Shown here: piece after piece, positions 46,401 through 59,085 of the stretch | Numbering within the stretch: the first letter of the stretch is position 1 | Layout: each line of letters starts with the position of its first letter | Assembly: GCA_024220505.1 (NCBI GenBank) | Contig: JAKZZE010000031.1 | Coordinates: forward strand, 434,001-498,000 | DNA from: Rhizopus arrhizus | Taxonomy: Eukaryota; Mucoromycota; Mucoromycetes; Mucorales; Rhizopodaceae | DNA length: 64,000 nt | Direction of reading: 5' to 3' | Notes under the pieces: generated by a model | What the model was told of the DNA's origin: nothing | Databases searched by the model: none | What the model saw: only the letters and a program-made list of their open reading frames with translations | Program-made: the position numbers and the translations under genes

Positions 46401-46465
46401 CTTATGAAAAGAGAAAAGAAAAATCTACTCGTCGTCCTTCACGTAAAGGAAAAGGTCGTAAATAA
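43461..46465 (+). CDS. DEAD-box RNA helicase Dbp10 (DDX54)
   Basis: Three exons (43461-43965, 44018-45748, 45810-46465) give 963 residues. The N-terminal 168 residues are low-complexity: KSAPKSA-type repeats, then acidic patches. The helicase core follows with all motifs: Q motif GFKVPTPIQ (~182-190), ARTGSGKT (~207-214), [16 protein letters not shown] ([13 protein letters not shown]), SAT (LLFSATLPK), [19 protein letters not shown], and [11 protein letters not shown]. The long C-terminal region carries the Dbp10-specific [27 protein letters not shown] block (split by the second intron) and a Lys/Arg-rich end. Dbp10 acts in the nucleolus in 60S subunit assembly. The family-typical Ala in GRAARAGR and the C-terminal domain make the subfamily call secure. 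Confidence 0.95.
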
Positions 46466-47728
46466 TAATAAAGATTAGACTTGGACTAGTTTTTTTTTAC
46501 CATTTTTGTATAATTTATTTCCTAATGAAATAACGCATCCATCAGCTTGGGAACGGTTGCCATGGAAATGATCATTTGGTTCGAGGGGGAACCCAGATTC
46601 TTATCAATTAAAGGGGATCATGATGCGAAAACCAGGCACCAGGGTGTCAATGTTTTGGGCTCAACTTTAAAAAAAAATTACACAGGGAGGACTTTCTGAG
46701 AAATTAGGTTCTAGACTGCCATAATGGATTCACACAATTAGAAAGAAGATGACGCTACTGTTGACCTAAAAAGATAATTTCAAATTGTTAATCATCCTGT
46801 CTATCAGGACACTCCTATCCAAACCTAAAACAAAAGATTGAGTACGAATGATCCAAAGGATTTGTGAAACACTTTTGAGAGGAGCAATATAAAGACTGGT
46901 GTTTTTTTTTTTTTAATAATTCAGTACCCAAGTTACAAATGAATCTTGTGTACTTTTGAATAATCTAGCCTTGTCTCCCCTTTTTTTTAATTTCCAACTT
47001 TTTTTTTTTTTTACCTCCTTTTATTCTTATTATAATATAGTAAACCATCAGGTTATTATAGTGTAACTATGAACTGAATTGATAAATATGTGAATTTACT
47101 CTTATAAACTACATGAATCTCTCCCTTTTTTTTAAATGTTTATTGTTGATGCTACAAGGTAAATCAAAGCTATCTTTGGTCTTGATCTATTTAAAAGGAG
47201 GTTTATTTATTTCTTGGCAAACTCAATACAAGCAGCTTTATTTTTTTTTGAAGTGCTTTACCCTTGTCTGCGTATGCATAAATGTTTAACATAAATTCAT
47301 TTGGCGCCAAGGAAATATGGTTGCGGAGTGCAAAGCCCCTTTCTCTTTTTTTTTTTTGATAATTAATGAAATTGCCACACTTCTTCAGTATGCATTAAAG
47401 ACTTCTTCTTTTAAATATAGATCACACGTGTATCCTTTCTTGATGACTAACGCGTAAATGATGAGTAAAGTTAAAATGATATAAAAAAGAAAGGTTTTAG
47501 TGCGGGAAGGGGAATGAGGTCACTTTAAACATACGATACATTTACTTCACTTGTTAAATCATAAAGAGACTAGTTTAAAAATGGAACATAAAACAAACAA
47601 ATAGTTTGCTAATAAGCAACACGTTTTCAGCGTAACACAGTATATAAAAAAAGTAAACATTTTCAAAGACAATCCACCCTCTTTATTTTCTCTCTTTTTT
47701 TCCTTTTTCTCTCTTCTAATTAATAATT
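46466..47728. other. Intergenic, no gene seen
   Basis: About 1.26 kb of AT-rich sequence with short T runs; a TATATAAAAAAAG stretch near 47640 and a CT-rich tract before 47729 look like promoter elements of the next gene. Confidence 0.5.
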
Positions 47729-48767
47729 ATGGGACTTTTAAAATTAGGACTTTCAAAGAAAAACAAAAAAAATAAAGAAAAACTCGAAACAAAGCAAACT
47801 GCTGGTTCAGGGAGCTCACTTCATAGCAATACGTTAAGTTCAATTTCAGGTATGATGAATTAAAGAAATATATTTCATGTATTAAAGATACCTTGTAGAG
47901 GATACGACATTGGATGATCTTTCACTGTCTTTATCACAAGTAGACATAAAAGAAAAGAAGTCAGCGGATAGCATTTATAAAAATCAACGTCATACCCCTT
48001 CTTATAGCAGTTATAGTAGTAATGCATCCGTCACAAGTACTTCTTCTTTAAAAACCAGCTCAAGCAATCTAAAAGGTCTAGATTCATCCGATTCTGATGA
48101 TCATCCCAACAGGCAGCACAGAAAAAAAGTACCCAATCAACATGAAGTCATGATCGAAAGGATGAGAGACAGACATCGACAGCAATTGAAGCAGGCTGTT
48201 TTACGTCAGCAGCAAACAGACATAGCAGGCAGTACACCTTCACTGGTATCTCAAGGGATGAGCAACATTTCACTGGTACCTCAAGGGATGATGATGACTA
48301 CACCTCCTCAAAATTTTTATTATCATCAGCCATCATCGGCCTATACCTTTCCTAGACATGATACCACAGCATCATCCGTGACTGATAGTGCAAGCTCTCG
48401 AAAGCGAAATGGATCGATCTCTTCAGATCGGAAAACAATAAGGCCATCCAAATCCAATTTAGACTTGAGAAAAAAGACTGGTTCATCCTCTGCTTCAGTA
48501 GGTTGTTATCCAACTTCCTCACCTCCTCCTCATATCATGCAACAACATTTATATCAGCAGCAACTACTTCAACAGCAATTCTATCAACAACAACAACAAC
48601 ATCTATCTCATCGTCCGATTCATCGTGTGAATAGTGAAACAGATATAAAAAGAAGACAAGAAGCTTATCAACTTGAACAGATGAAGTTAATGCAACAGCA
48701 GCAATATATATCCATGTATTATAATCAACCTATTATGATGCAACCCAGTCATAGTAGTTCAAGATAA
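47729..48767 (+). CDS. Ser/Gln-rich low-complexity protein, unknown
   Basis: Two exons (47729-47849 and 47899-48767) give 329 residues. The first exon starts MGLLKLGLSKKNKKNKEK, hydrophobic then strongly basic. The rest is mostly disordered: Ser-rich tracts (SSYSSNASVTSTSS), a conserved-looking helix (HEVMIERMRDRHRQQLKQAV), a near-duplicate SLVSQGMSNI / SLVPQGMMM, a basic segment (RKTIRPSKSNLDLRKK), and Gln-rich runs near the end. The basic N-terminus and the helix suggest a membrane- or RNA-associated regulator, but nothing specific can be said. It converges with the casein kinase gene, with A runs between them. Confidence 0.7.
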
Positions 48768-48798
48768 ATAAAGCATTTTTATTTTGAGTGAGAAAGAG

Positions 48799-48839
<41 letters not shown>

Positions 48840-48842
48840 GAT

Positions 48843-50359
48843 TTAATGTATACCACAAGTCATTAAAGACATCAACGTTTGCCAAAGACCACGATGATGT
48901 ACCTGAGGTTCTTGTTGTTCTTGTTTATCATAGATATTGCCATGGTTGGGTGATTCAGGCATTTTATGTTGATTATTATTACTAGTAGTATTATTAATAG
49001 GCTTAATTGAGTTCATATTATTATTAGTCGTAGGTAATGGTGGGGCTGGGGCATTGTTCATTGTTAACTTGGGCTGAGAAGCATGTCGTCTAACAGAATG
49101 ATTCACAGATCGATGCGTGGCTCCTTGTTGTTGCAATTCTCTTGCTTGACGTCTACTTTCTCGTGTCTATTATAAATGTGAGTAAAAAAAAGAAGCGACT
49201 TGCTGGATTCTACTACCTCAGGTCCTTTGGAAAGTAACATCCAATCATAAACTCCATCATCTTTTTCACCCAAGCGATAGAGTACTTTATTAAACAATTC
49301 TCTTAAAAAGTCATAATCGGGTGTTTCTTCAAAGCCTAATTTCCGTACGTATTGTAAATAGATACCAAATTCCTCTTTATCAATGTTAGTATCTCTACTA
49401 TAAAGTACACTGTCATCCTTTTACCTGGAAATCCTTCACATAGTTCTTTTACTGGAGTCGTCTGCTTCTTTTCACCAATCTTTTCATACTTTTGTTTATT
49501 GGTCGCAGCCTTCAGTCCTTGCCAAGGTAAGGATCCTCTCAAGAAATACATGAATACATGGCCTAATGATTCCAAATCATCCCGACGAGATTGCTCTCTT
49601 CCTAAATGGGTATTGATACTCATGTATCTAGCTGTTCCCGAAAGACTCTTTCGTTCACGATAAGGTATATGTTGCTTCGTCTTGGGGTCACGGTATAATT
49701 TAGCCATGCCATAATCAATCAAGAATACAGTATTAGCATATTTGCTACCTGGTCTACCAATCAAGAAATTATCTGGTTTAATATCTCTATAAATCAAATT
49801 TCTTTCATGAACACTTTCTATTCTATTAATCTATACAACTGTCATCATACTGTCATCTCTATTTCATTATTATCTGTTTACCATCTGTTTGGCTAACATA
49901 GCCACTGTTTTGATCGAGTGTTTTCTACCACACATATCAAATAAGTCTTCTAAGCTTGGACCAAGTAAATCAATCACTAATATATTATGTAATCCTTCTT
50001 GTCCAAAATAATAAGCACTCGGAACACCGGCTAATGATTCCGAACATAAATTAATACTACATTTTATTATCTTTTGTATCTTTATTTACGTAAACCAGCA
50101 AGTACTTTATAAGTTCTATATTCATCTCTTAACTGTGGTGCATCTGATTTTCTAGGTTCAAATTTGATAGCAACCGATTGATTATTTAATAAATTAAGTC
50201 CTATTTACAGTATAAGTCCCGTGGTTGTCGTTTTCTTTTTGTTCTTTAATAAAAACCTTCATACAATACACCAAAACTTCCTTCTCCAAGTTTCTTTCCA
50301 ACTCTGTAATGAACACCAACAATATTGGTAGATGATGAACCACTATTGTTTTTATGCAT
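48843..50359 (-). CDS. Casein kinase 1 (Yck/Cki1 type)
   Basis: Six exons: 50359-50257, 50200-50096, 50030-49882, 49830-49425, 49374-49217 and 49166-48843, giving 414 residues. The Gly loop [11 protein letters not shown] (25-35), the catalytic Lys in VAIKF (47), [15 protein letters not shown] and [20 protein letters not shown], then [29 protein letters not shown] are diagnostic of CK1; Ser-Ile-Asn replaces the APE of other kinases. The C-lobe ends near [20 protein letters not shown]. The ~100-residue tail is Asn/Gln/Pro-rich and closes with MSLMTCGIH. Yck enzymes are held at the plasma membrane by lipid on C-terminal cysteines; here a single Cys is four from the end. The third-exon start could be a few residues off. 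Confidence 0.92.
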
Positions 50360-53159
50360 TAGAGATGTTTTCTCTTTTTTTTGCTTATAATTATAGGACT
50401 AGTAAGAAAGAGAGAGAGAGAGAGAGAGATGAAAAAGAAGAAAGAGAGGAAAGAGGGGAGAGAGAGAGAGAGGGAAATAACACAAAAAAGGGCAAGAAGA
50501 AGAAAAAAGGGGAACGGGGGCTGTAAAAGTTTTTATATGTTCAAGAAGAGCGGAGTTACTTGGATGAAGATACAATTTCAATTTATTTCGGAATTGATTT
50601 TAAAATTCAGTTGTGTGTCTTAGCTTATTCAAATGGAGACCTAATTTACCAGCGGAAAAAACTCAATTTTATTTATTTTAGATTCAGAAGATTACTTCAC
50701 CTTCATTTGAGACAGGACGATTATAAAATTGGGACATTACGAATTTCTTTGAAACATGATGAAGCTTGAGATTTCTATTATGTTTCTTCTCACTTTTTCT
50801 TCTTGTCTACAGATTTAATATGAGCCATTCGATTCTTTAGAAAGATAGAAAAAGAGAAATACTTGTTATAATATTGATCTGATGGATGTAGTACAACCGG
50901 GAAATTTGACAAACTTTGAAAATATAAAGTCGATTTAGATAAACAACAGAAAACATGATACAAGAGATACTAATATGTTTCAATAAAGGCTATAGTGAAA
51001 TTAATAAAAAAAAAAATCAAATTGTAGTACATATTCCATTGATTTCAAATAGGTGATTGTCTCATACGAGATTAAAAAGTGCGCCTTGTCAGCAGGTGTC
51101 ATTAGAAAGATGACAATATTATTTAGAGAAAAGCATGTACAAGCAACAGCAACAAAAAAAAATGACTACTGCTGTACATGTACTTCGGGTCGAGATCGTG
51201 CTGAAACTGAAATCATCACCTCCTGTTCGGTAATAACGAAAGGTATATGTAAATTCAGTTTTTAGGATATGAATATAGTTTGATACATTATTCTACTGTC
51301 ATATATCTCTCATATATACACAGCTTGAAGAGCCTTCCTCTGTACTTTACAGTAGGAATTACATGATGAAGCCGTCATTCGGTGCTAGACAGGTTCTAAA
51401 AAAATTCAACTCGTCAGAGAAGACAAACTTTATCCAATCATCAATCATCTAAATAATCATGAACAAGTAGTCAATGTAAGCGTATTTTTTGTGCTTTGCT
51501 GACAAAAGAAGTACACTTTTTACTAGACTTTACATTCTAGGCTTTTAAGACACTAAACATGGTAAGATAAGCCAAGATTGTATAATTGACCTCAACACAG
51601 TCAATGGCCATAACAGCTGACTTGGATCGCCCTAAGGTGAAGTTGTTTTGTTGAGGAACTCAATACACTCAAAAAGAAAGGTCTCTTGCCAACATTGACA
51701 CAAATTTGAATGTTCTATTTCTTCAATACCAGTGGATAGTGTCTACAGAAAGGATGGAGCGATCAGCCATTCTTGTACAACAAATCTATTTTCAAAAACG
51801 CTCACACATTACTTTGGATATCTTGAGAAATAGAGCGAGTCGCTTTTAGTAGACTGTAGGCTAAGTTTGATCCAAAAAAGGAAATCAAATGGCTCACTTT
51901 AAAAAAAAAATAATTTCGTTTGGTCATCAAATGAAATAGATGCATAGCAATACAACTGAATAAGTCATTTATTTAAGCGGTTATCAAATTGATTTACGGG
52001 GCGCCGAATGAACTTAAGAAGATGCTCTACAGGTGCTCTGTCAATGCTCAAGACAATAGCAAATTAATTTTATCCCAGGGTTGTTCAGGTCTTTTCCAAA
52101 AAAAAGTATTTTTTGTACATGCTCCAGGTATGTTGCGTAATACGTAGGCTAATACATGATGGAAATTAAGCGTGATAATTGCTTGTTCTGAATAGACAAG
52201 ACGGTTTACAAGTGAAGCTTGAGATATATTGAAGAAGGCCTTGCCTACGAGCTGTAATCGGATGGAGTCCTTGATCTGGACGCCAAGTTCGATGACAACT
52301 TGGAGCAGCTCCCAAAAGATCTCGAATATTATTGGAAGATGAAGATAAACAGCAGTATAGATTTACAAGCCAATCAAAGTAATCATCTTCTCTCGATAGT
52401 ATCTCTTGAAAGAATCTTTGAATACTGCACGCGAGCTTGAGAGCGAGCACAAGAGGATGCTGAAAAATGCAGATCTGCCTCAATTTCGTTGGAAAATCTT
52501 CCAACTGTAGTAAACCCAAGCATCTTGAAGCTTGTCAAGAAGGAAGACAAAATAGGAATGCATCAATTAGGACCATTTTATATCTGAATCTTACTGCATT
52601 CCACACAAAATAAATATACCGCTTTTTCGATACAACATGCAAGACCCAATTCATAAAAAGTAGCAATGATCAAGCGCTTAATATCATATGCTTTTTAAAT
52701 CAATAGCCAGCATTAAAGATTATGTTGATGACTTGACAAACGTCACTTATCAGATTCAGCACTGAACAATAACTTTTTTCAATTGAGAAAGAGTTATCTG
52801 TCCTCTTGTTGAAAAAAAAATTATACAAGAAAAACTTGGTCTTTGAGCCAACAAAGTGCAGCATAGGAAAATGGCCTGCTTGCGTCTATCATGAGGAAGA
52901 GTGCCCACTGTGATTATAAGAAAAAAAACATCAAAGCAAGTTGCACAAAGAGAGGGCGAGGCTATGACTGTTAACATAAGAATACCCAAGAGGCTAAAGA
53001 AATACAATGTTGAGTGAAAGTTACAAAATAAAAGCTACTAAGCTAGAGAACTCGATGCTCAGAAGAATCCCAAATGATTTTTTTTGAGATATACATCAGG
53101 CAAAATGAATAATATGAATAAGAAATTCTGTAGTAAATATATTCTATTTTGTCATGAAT
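50360..53159. other. Gene-poor region, probable decayed elements
   Basis: About 2.8 kb. A GA-rich stretch at 50404-50475 forms the upstream side of the casein kinase gene. From ~51000 on, broken frames on both strands suggest old inserted elements, but I could not assign them; the minus frame 52166-52519 is the longest and shows no clear domain. Confidence 0.4.
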
Positions 53160-53935
53160 GACTCCTTCCTCTATATCTGTTGTATGAGCAAGAAAAAACA
53201 GCCTTGCTGCTGCTTGACTCCTCTTCTTCCTTTTGAGTATTTTCTTCTATATCTACATTCATATTGACAAGTGATATGAGACAAGTAACCATGCCTTCGT
53301 TTTCTTCGGGTATGTCCATAAGATCAAGAGTTTCATGTTCCCCAGACTGGTTTGGATCTTTATGATGATCAAAGTGACTATACATATTGCAGGAGTAAGA
53401 GAAAGGTGCATAGTGACAATGTTGATTCTAATGTCATCGATGGTATCGATGTTCTTTCTCCGACAATAAGCCCACCATGAGTACCACAGAGTATCATTTT
53501 GAAGCTCAATTTGGTCACTTTATTCTTTTTGTCCCGGTCTTTTTTTAGTGATGTGGAAACACTCAATTTAAGAATTATTGAGGTCAGTGAAGTAACACCA
53601 AAAAGACCTTCGTGGTTATCAAAGGAACATTTAGCCTTGTCACTACTACCAAAGCGAGACGAAATCTCAAGAAGAACTTCTCATCTTTTCAAGCTGTATA
53701 GCTTGATAATGCCACCTGCTTTGTATTGAACAAACTCATCTTGGTCGTTGAACTGCTTTGTCATTGCTTTAAGGGGAGTTCTCTCACCTTGAAGTCTGCT
53801 TCAGAATTATCATCATATTCTACAATAGCTTTGGCAATCGCTTTCAAAGAAGGAAAGATCAACAAATCATTAAACGTTGCTTCTCCTTGTTCCAGACCTT
53901 GCTTGCAAGAGTAGATGTTGTGGCTATAATCAGCA
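53160..53935 (-). pseudogene. Relic of a multi-copy lineage-specific protein
   Basis: Reading the minus strand from 53935 gives YSCKQGLEQGEATFNDLLIF, PSLKAIAKAIVEYD, LPLKAMTKQFN and YKAGGIIKLYSLKR, then a stop, then FDNHEGLFGVTSLTSIILKL, a frame change, and a Ser/Thr-rich end. An acidic segment at 53385-53160 (EEENTQKEEEESSSS-like) follows. The layout resembles, from memory, a large family of unassigned Mucorales proteins. At least one stop and one or two frameshifts show decay. Function is unknown. Confidence 0.4.
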
Positions 53936-54384
53936 TGTTAGTATCAAAGCACATCTATAAATTTTTAATATAACTACACTGGCGATTACCATACTTTGGC
54001 TATATTTTCTAAAAAATCAAAAACAACTTCCTCATCATCATTTGATACATTTTTCATCTTTTTGTATTCTTTCAAATTTGTTTACTTTTTAAAACAATAA
54101 TCGATAAGACATCCACAGCATCATATGTCTATATCAGCTTACACTATCAATAACTGAATGTAATTAATAGATGATGATGCTTGGCAGAGTATATACTGTA
54201 TCTTGCTTCGATCTTAAATGGTAGTGGTACAAATCTTCATCAAGATTTAGTCTCCTAGAGTTACCACGGCCAATTTAAATCACATTGTGATATTCTGGGC
54301 TATCTGTTGATTGAAATTCGTTAGCATTTAATTAGTTTCTTTCCATAATTTTCTTTATTCTTACCTATAAGGATGAAATCTTTT

Positions 54385-54439
<55 letters not shown>

Positions 54440-55291
54440 TAAAAAAAATGAGCGCTTTTGAGTTGAGGTCAATCACTATACATACTTCTTCCTTTTTTCT
54501 TCAAAACATGATCTTCATCTTTAAGCTGGCGCTTTTTATTTGCCTATGAAAAAGAAAAATTAATCGTTAAAGTTCTATGTATAGTGAAAAGCAATCACTA
54601 TCTAATTACATTATTATTTCAAGCAAAAGAGAATTTGGAAGATTGGTTTGATAGCAAATTTAGGATGATCAGAATTATGTTAGCTAGCAACTGTTCCATT
54701 TTAATCAAGTCAAGTGTATTGCTCTTTAAATATAGGAAAGGAAGAAGAAGAGAGAGGGGGCAACAGCCAAAACAAAACAAAAGTATTGAGAGGTGATGTA
54801 CCACTTTTACAATACATGTTAATTATCCGTGTCACTTACGACATGCATATGGAAAACAGCGTGGCTTACAAGATAATCATGTATATATCTTTTTCTCTCT
54901 CGAGCTGATAATATCTTTTTGCAGAGAGATATCTCCCAAAATGCTCGCAATTTCTTTTACCATTACCTTTTGGTGTTTTGAAAGGAAAGTAAATGAATAT
55001 AGAAAATTCCTGAAAATGAGCTCTTGCAAAGCCTTTGCTTGCAAACCGTTTACCAATTGTAAGCTCTTTTTTAAAAAACTTTTCGAGTTCTAGCTAATTA
55101 TTGTTGCTCGCGTTTGATTCCTTGAAAAGAAAAGGAGCTACCATTGTTACACGCTTTAAAGCTCAAAAAGTAGTTTACTTTGGACCCTCTAGCTCCTGAA
55201 GGGTTCATTATCTAAAAAGCCGAGAGGTAAACAAAACTTATTATATGAAAGTGGTTGTCAATCAATAGAGAAAAATTAAAACTATACATGT
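53936..55291. other. No gene seen; includes T49
   Basis: AT-rich sequence with T49 at 54388-54436. The frames at 54584-54796 and 54714-54908 have no recognisable protein. Confidence 0.5.
54388..54436. repeat. T49 homopolymer
   Basis: Uninterrupted run of 49 T between the decayed elements. Confidence 0.95.
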
Positions 55292-56745
55292 ATGGTATTT
55301 GGTGTTTCTCTTCAAGCACCAATCGCTTCAGGTTCTCAAACAATTAAAGGAAAAGTTCCTGTTAAAGAAGATTCTGATAGCGATTTTCAACTACTCATTA
55401 AATCTATTTTCAATTGCATGCCATCTAGTGGTCCATTTGAAGACTTCAAAAAGAAGTCAGATATATTTTGCAATAACGTGCGTTTTCTCTACATGAGTAA
55501 GCAAATTAATACAAATAATACTAAGCGAAGAAAAGCCCCCCGCCAATAGTAAAAAGGCAGCCAAAGCAGAGAGGAACAAGCGTAAAGAAAACGTATCACA
55601 TACATATGCAAAGTCTGAACAAGAACAAAGTCTGTATGTATCCGTTATTTCTCATATTGAATCATACTAGCATTACAACAAATCATAAATGACAACAATG
55701 ACAATGGCTTATATGCTGCTACTTCTTCTACATATGCTGTCATTGCATCTGCTGTTAAAGGTTCCAACCATGAAGAAAAGAAGAAGGACAAATAGATGGC
55801 TCTTAGAATTGCCAAAAAAAAAAAGTTCAAAGATAATCTTCAGTTAATGAAATGGCCTACCTTGTGGTGGAACTGATCATGCAAAATCTTCTAGCTCCAA
55901 GTGTCCTTACCATGTTAAGAGTAAGGTAGAAGCAAACCAAGAGTTTACCAAGACAAGTCTGAGCAACATTTGCAAGGATGCTAATATGATTCTGGAAGCC
56001 CAACAGTTGGTATTTCGTATAACACAAGCCATCTATGCTGGGCTTATGCTTGCAAACTACTACTGCCATGATCGAGTAAAGAATAGATAAGTTTCTGCTG
56101 CTATTGCTTACAACCTGGTCTACCAACTTTTCACACTTTTTACTGGACAAGGAAAGAAGACTGATGAAGAATTCAAGAACTGCTTTGATAGGTTTCTCAA
56201 GTATTTACCTGAACAAATCAACTTGGATGAGTTCAAAGGTCAAGGATATCAAACAATTGTTTCATCTATGGCAAAGCAATACGAAACTTTGGTGTGTAAC
56301 AACATTTCAAGCAAGTTTGAAAAAAGAATAATCTTTTCTGTGGTGATAGTTTAACTGTAATATAAAGAAAACCTCTTGCTCGTCATACCAAAAAAAAGTC
56401 AAGTCCTTTTACTTTTAAATGGCCCTTTTATGTTGAGAATAGCGATGCTAACAAGAATATCGTCAATGATACCCATTTACATTGGAAGGAATATGACATT
56501 CCTAGCTCTAAGGATCCAACTGAAGCAAATATTATGCAAATCCGCATTACTATCTTAAGTGGCTTTATATGATACAGGAGAAAATGAATAAAAAACAATT
56601 TATCAAGAAAGTGGTCCCAAAAAGCTGCTACTCTAGGTTATATTCATAAGAACCTGAAGTCTAGTGAAAGCGTCTTCGACCTATATGCTAAAGGTTACAA
56701 AAGCTTAAATAAAGCTGCTCTGGTATCTATCGATGCAATACTTAG
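55292..56745 (+). pseudogene. Decayed multi-copy element, possibly N-terminal part of a Fanzor-like (eukaryotic TnpB) protein
   Basis: A frame at 55292-55549 is followed after a one-base shift in a C run by KKAAKAERNKRKENVSHTYA. After stops comes a Cys/His motif CGGTDHAKSSSSKCP (near 55860-55905), then a long readable helical segment (FTKTSLSNICKDANMILEAQ, then QLVFRITQAIYAGLMLANYY) continuing to 56330 with one internal stop. A further open piece at 56397-56571 reads SSPFTFKWPFYVENSDANKN. The CGGTDH-x-SS-x-x-CP motif with a following long helical domain is, from memory, the N-terminus of a widespread Mucorales family whose C-terminus carries a RuvC/zinc-finger core like TnpB/Fanzor. That core is absent here, so the link is inference. 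A second fragment lies at 30429-30745. Confidence 0.45.
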
Positions 56746-57277
56746 TTTTGTTTATTGTTTCATATAGTAGAGTATCAAGGCTTCTTTTAGCTATCTGTAC
56801 CTTAAGAGTAGATAAACCAAAAAAAAAGAGACATCCATGATTTTTGCTTGGAAAATTTATATCTGATTGCTCATTAAGCCATTTTTAGTTTATTCATAAG
56901 TCAGATACATTAATGTCTGATAATGACTAACTGCTATGAGTAAGCAAGTAGTTAGTAGCCAGGGCTAAGAGTCTATAAAACGCCAATTGTTGGCATCATG
57001 GGCAATAAGTGTCATATCGTTTCAATAGGAAATAAACCAAAAAGATTTCTAAAGGAAGCTTATTGATAAGGAGGGTGATACATAATTAATAAGTTACTGA
57101 GCACTGAATTTTATTTTTCTCTCCTGAAAATTTACTCCATGGCTTGAATATGGAAGATAGATTTTTTTTTAACCAAAACCAAAATTTGACAATGTTATTA
57201 AGATAACCTATGAAAATACATATTTATTTTATAAAAATAAGACATGGAAATGTTATTAAATACAGACACAAAATAAT
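56746..57277. other. No gene seen
   Basis: Boundary between the decayed element and the 3' side of the CaM kinase gene. Confidence 0.5.
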
Positions 57278-58763
57278 TTAAGTAGCGGGAGCAACAGCTT
57301 GTTTTTGATCTTTTGAGGCTTGTAAAGCTGCAATAAAAGCATCCTTTATGTCACCTTTCTCCGATGTTGCTGTCTTCAATCGATTCATTGCTCTGATGGC
57401 ACCCACAGCGCTTTTAAGTGTTCTACGTGGATTGAAATTTTCACGAACTGTTTCGAGAATATCAATGTCATTGGCATTATCACTTGTCATCCAAGTATGC
57501 TTTAATGCTTCAGGTGCGGTTAGTCTGGCTTTATCATCCAATGTTAAAAGTTTTCTAATAAAATCCTTCGCTGTTTAAAGTTAATATATAAAAGGTTCAA
57601 GTGGCCATACTCTATAATTACCATCCTCAGAGATGTTTTTCCAATATCTTTCATGAAAGTCGTACCTTGCATGTGTAATTTCATCAATAAGTTCTACTTG
57701 ATCCTCTGCTTGGAATGGTTGATAACCACATAGTCTTTTTTTTTTTAAAAAAAAAAAAAACGTAAGTTATATGCACAGATATTTAATGGTAAACCTTACA
57801 AAGTATAGGTAATAACTCCAACAGCCCACATGTCAATTGGTGTACCGTAACCTTTCCTTGTTAATACCTCAGGAGCTATTATTGAATAAGTTAGCTTCTA
57901 CTAAAATAAATAACATTGTACTTTACCAACATAACCAGGTGAACCACACACTGTTTCCAAAGCGGAAGTCTCACTGTTGTGCTTCGCGATACTAAAAAAA
58001 GATATCAGCCACAATTAACAATGTTACACGCAAGTTATATACCCAAAATCACAAATTACTAAATTTGCATCTGATTCAGGTGTTTTAAACAATAAATTTT
58101 CTGGTTTCATGTCTACATATCGTAAGCTTTAGCTTTTTGTTCTTTCTTTGTACATCCTTAGTTACCTCTGTGTACAATGCCATTAGAGTGCAAATATTCC
58201 AATCCTTTCAAAACTGAACGTATGATAACCACAGCATCCTTTTCTGAGAACTTTCCCCTTTCAAATAATCTTTCAAATAGTTCACCTCCTGTTGCACTAA
58301 AAAAAGTTAATTACTACAATACTCATCTTTAGCTCATGTAAACACATACAGTTCAAATACAATATAAAACTTATCTCTATTAACTGAGTTAGTAACTATT
58401 ATGCTATTAAGCAAACAGCTCTATACCTTGACTCAAAATAATCATAAAATCCAATGACATTAGGATGATTCAACTCCCTAAGCACATCGACTTCATCCTT
58501 GACCATATCAAAGTGATTTTGTACATTACGTCTTGGTATTATTTTTATAGCCACTTCCTTTCCATCACTAATTCTTACAGCCTTTTTCACTGAACCAAAA
58601 GAGCCACTTCCTACATAAAAATATTAAGCAAAACAGTCATTTTGGTCAATATTCCTTGTTTACCAAGAACTTCTAGGAACGTATAATTCTTTTTTCTTTC
58701 ATAGGATTCAGGTTGTTGAATACCGCCGTGAACAATAGTATCAAGTGCTTTAAAAAATCCCAT
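57278..58763 (-). CDS. Calcium/calmodulin-dependent protein kinase (CaMK1-like)
   Basis: Roughly eight exons starting [20 protein letters not shown] at 58763. The kinase core reads in order: [12 protein letters not shown] (Gly loop), [11 protein letters not shown] (catalytic Lys), a gatekeeper segment [41 protein letters not shown] (split by an intron), [25 protein letters not shown], and [19 protein letters not shown]. The last exon (57541-57278 plus upstream bases) covers [12 protein letters not shown] and then [18 protein letters not shown], a basic amphipathic helix in the position of the autoinhibitory/calmodulin-binding segment of CaMKI. Such kinases respond to Ca2+ in the cytosol and act in growth and stress signalling in fungi. 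Exon edges in the middle are approximate. Confidence 0.9.
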
Positions 58764-59024
58764 TTTTTTTTAAAAAAAAAAATAAAAATAAAATAAAAGC
58801 AAAAAAGAGAGAAATCAAATGGTGAAACATTGAGAGTAACAAAGGCTTAAATAAGATAGCTATAATAGGAAATCACCAATAAGGTTCCTAGCATGTTTTT
58901 ATATGCAAAACTATGTTAATCATTACATTTTTTTTTAGTTTTGAATAAAAGCGTAAATATGTTTGTTTAATTGTAAGAAAAAAGTTTATCTTTAGTTAAC
59001 GGATAAAGAATGCAGCGTAAGGTG

Positions 59025-59067
<43 letters not shown>

Positions 59068-59085
59068 GTGGCTGTGACTCAGTTT
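58764..59085. other. CaM kinase promoter side; T37
   Basis: Contains A/T-rich leader sequence and a T37 run at 59027-59063. No other gene is seen. Confidence 0.55.

Noticed and set aside
47729..47760. N-myristoylation site in MGLLKLG
   Set aside because: Position 6 lacks the usual Ser/Thr, so the motif is weak.
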